From Candidatus Limnocylindria bacterium (GTDB taxonomy: Bacteria; Chloroflexota; Limnocylindria; QHBO01): a stretch of 21,242 bases of DNA. Shown here in pieces: positions 21,195 to 21,242 of this stretch. The stretch spans positions 1 through 21,242 of the forward strand of contig JASLBU010000292.1 in NCBI GenBank assembly GCA_030146365.1. Reading direction: 5' to 3'. Under the pieces are notes generated by a model. It was given only the letters and a program-made list of their open reading frames with translations. It was not told where the DNA came from and did not search any database. A program made the translations under genes and the position numbers. Positions within the stretch are counted from its first letter, which is position 1. Every line of letters starts with the position of its first letter.

Positions 21195-21242
21195 TGAGAC
21201 GGACCAAGTGGAATGCACTCGCATTCCTCTTCTCCGGGGCGC
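21194..21242 (+). CDS. Start of an exported protein (partial, cut by window end)
   Basis: Only the first 16 codons are present, encoding MRRTKWNALAFLFSGA. Two arginines and a lysine followed by a hydrophobic run look like the beginning of a signal peptide or N-terminal membrane anchor. The start is supported by GGAGGGAG just upstream and TATACT at 21103-21108. The protein's identity cannot be determined from this window, and membership of the btuFCD unit is unlikely given the 254-bp gap. Confidence 0.6.
   Translation, partial: MRRTKWNALAFLFSGA

Noticed and set aside
1..21242. CRISPR arrays, insertion sequences, prophage genes, tRNA or rRNA genes
   Set aside because: No regularly spaced direct repeats, transposase motifs, terminal repeats or conserved RNA-gene sequences were seen on reading both strands.

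Overview
The window is very GC-rich (about 70% by eye). Coding regions have a strong preference for G or C at the third codon position, many GTG starts, and genes packed with short gaps or stop/start overlaps. Gene content (short archaeal-type S-adenosylhomocysteine hydrolase, archaeal-type bifunctional PGI/PMI, a small SWIM protein, YibE/F, a LAL-type LuxR regulator, B12-riboswitch-controlled BtuFCD) and apparently leaderless promoters suggest a high-GC Chloroflexota lineage (for example Limnocylindria/Ellin6529-like) or a deep Actinobacteriota. This assignment is an inference; no rRNA or tRNA gene was seen.

Layout. (1) 85-2753: apt, a GNAT acetyltransferase and ahcY, all forward, with a 616-636 gap and then a GNAT/ahcY overlap. 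They plausibly serve adenine and S-adenosylhomocysteine recycling. (2) 2754-6427: an AT-richer gap with two adjacent inverted repeats, an ECF-like sigma factor without a visible anti-sigma gene, and a ~1000-residue LAL regulator. (3) 6420-8849: a kynureninase-like class V PLP enzyme on the minus strand, overlapping the LAL gene tail to tail. It diverges from a YibE/F membrane protein across a 39-bp gap that holds a palindrome with mirrored -10 hexamers. (4) 8896-15983: metK, a His-Pro-tailed TPR-like protein, proC, manC, a DUF374 acyltransferase-like protein, a phosphomanno/glucomutase and PGI/PMI. Several of these genes are joined by TGATG stop/start overlaps. PGI/PMI, the mutase and ManC together form a complete fructose-6-phosphate to GDP-mannose route. 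(5) 15984-17843: a strong hairpin, a 97-residue SWIM protein and an unrecognised two-TM protein. (6) 17844-20939: a promoter, a cobalamin riboswitch and btuF-btuC-btuD, a complete B12 ABC importer. (7) 20940-21242: a gap with a good -10 hexamer and the first 16 codons of an exported protein.

Together the genes describe one-carbon and methyl-cycle support (metK, ahcY, apt, B12 uptake), GDP-mannose supply for surface or lipid glycosylation, proline synthesis and transcriptional control. Nothing resembles a defence system, CRISPR array, transposon or prophage. The observations most worth checking are regulatory: leaderless promoters with a -10 box about 7 nt before the start codon, paired operators, and the riboswitch's possible pairing with the btuF ribosome binding site. 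The most interesting protein-level items are the GDP-mannose/acyltransferase cluster and the uncharacterised 483-residue membrane protein. I did not find a clearly new multi-gene system.
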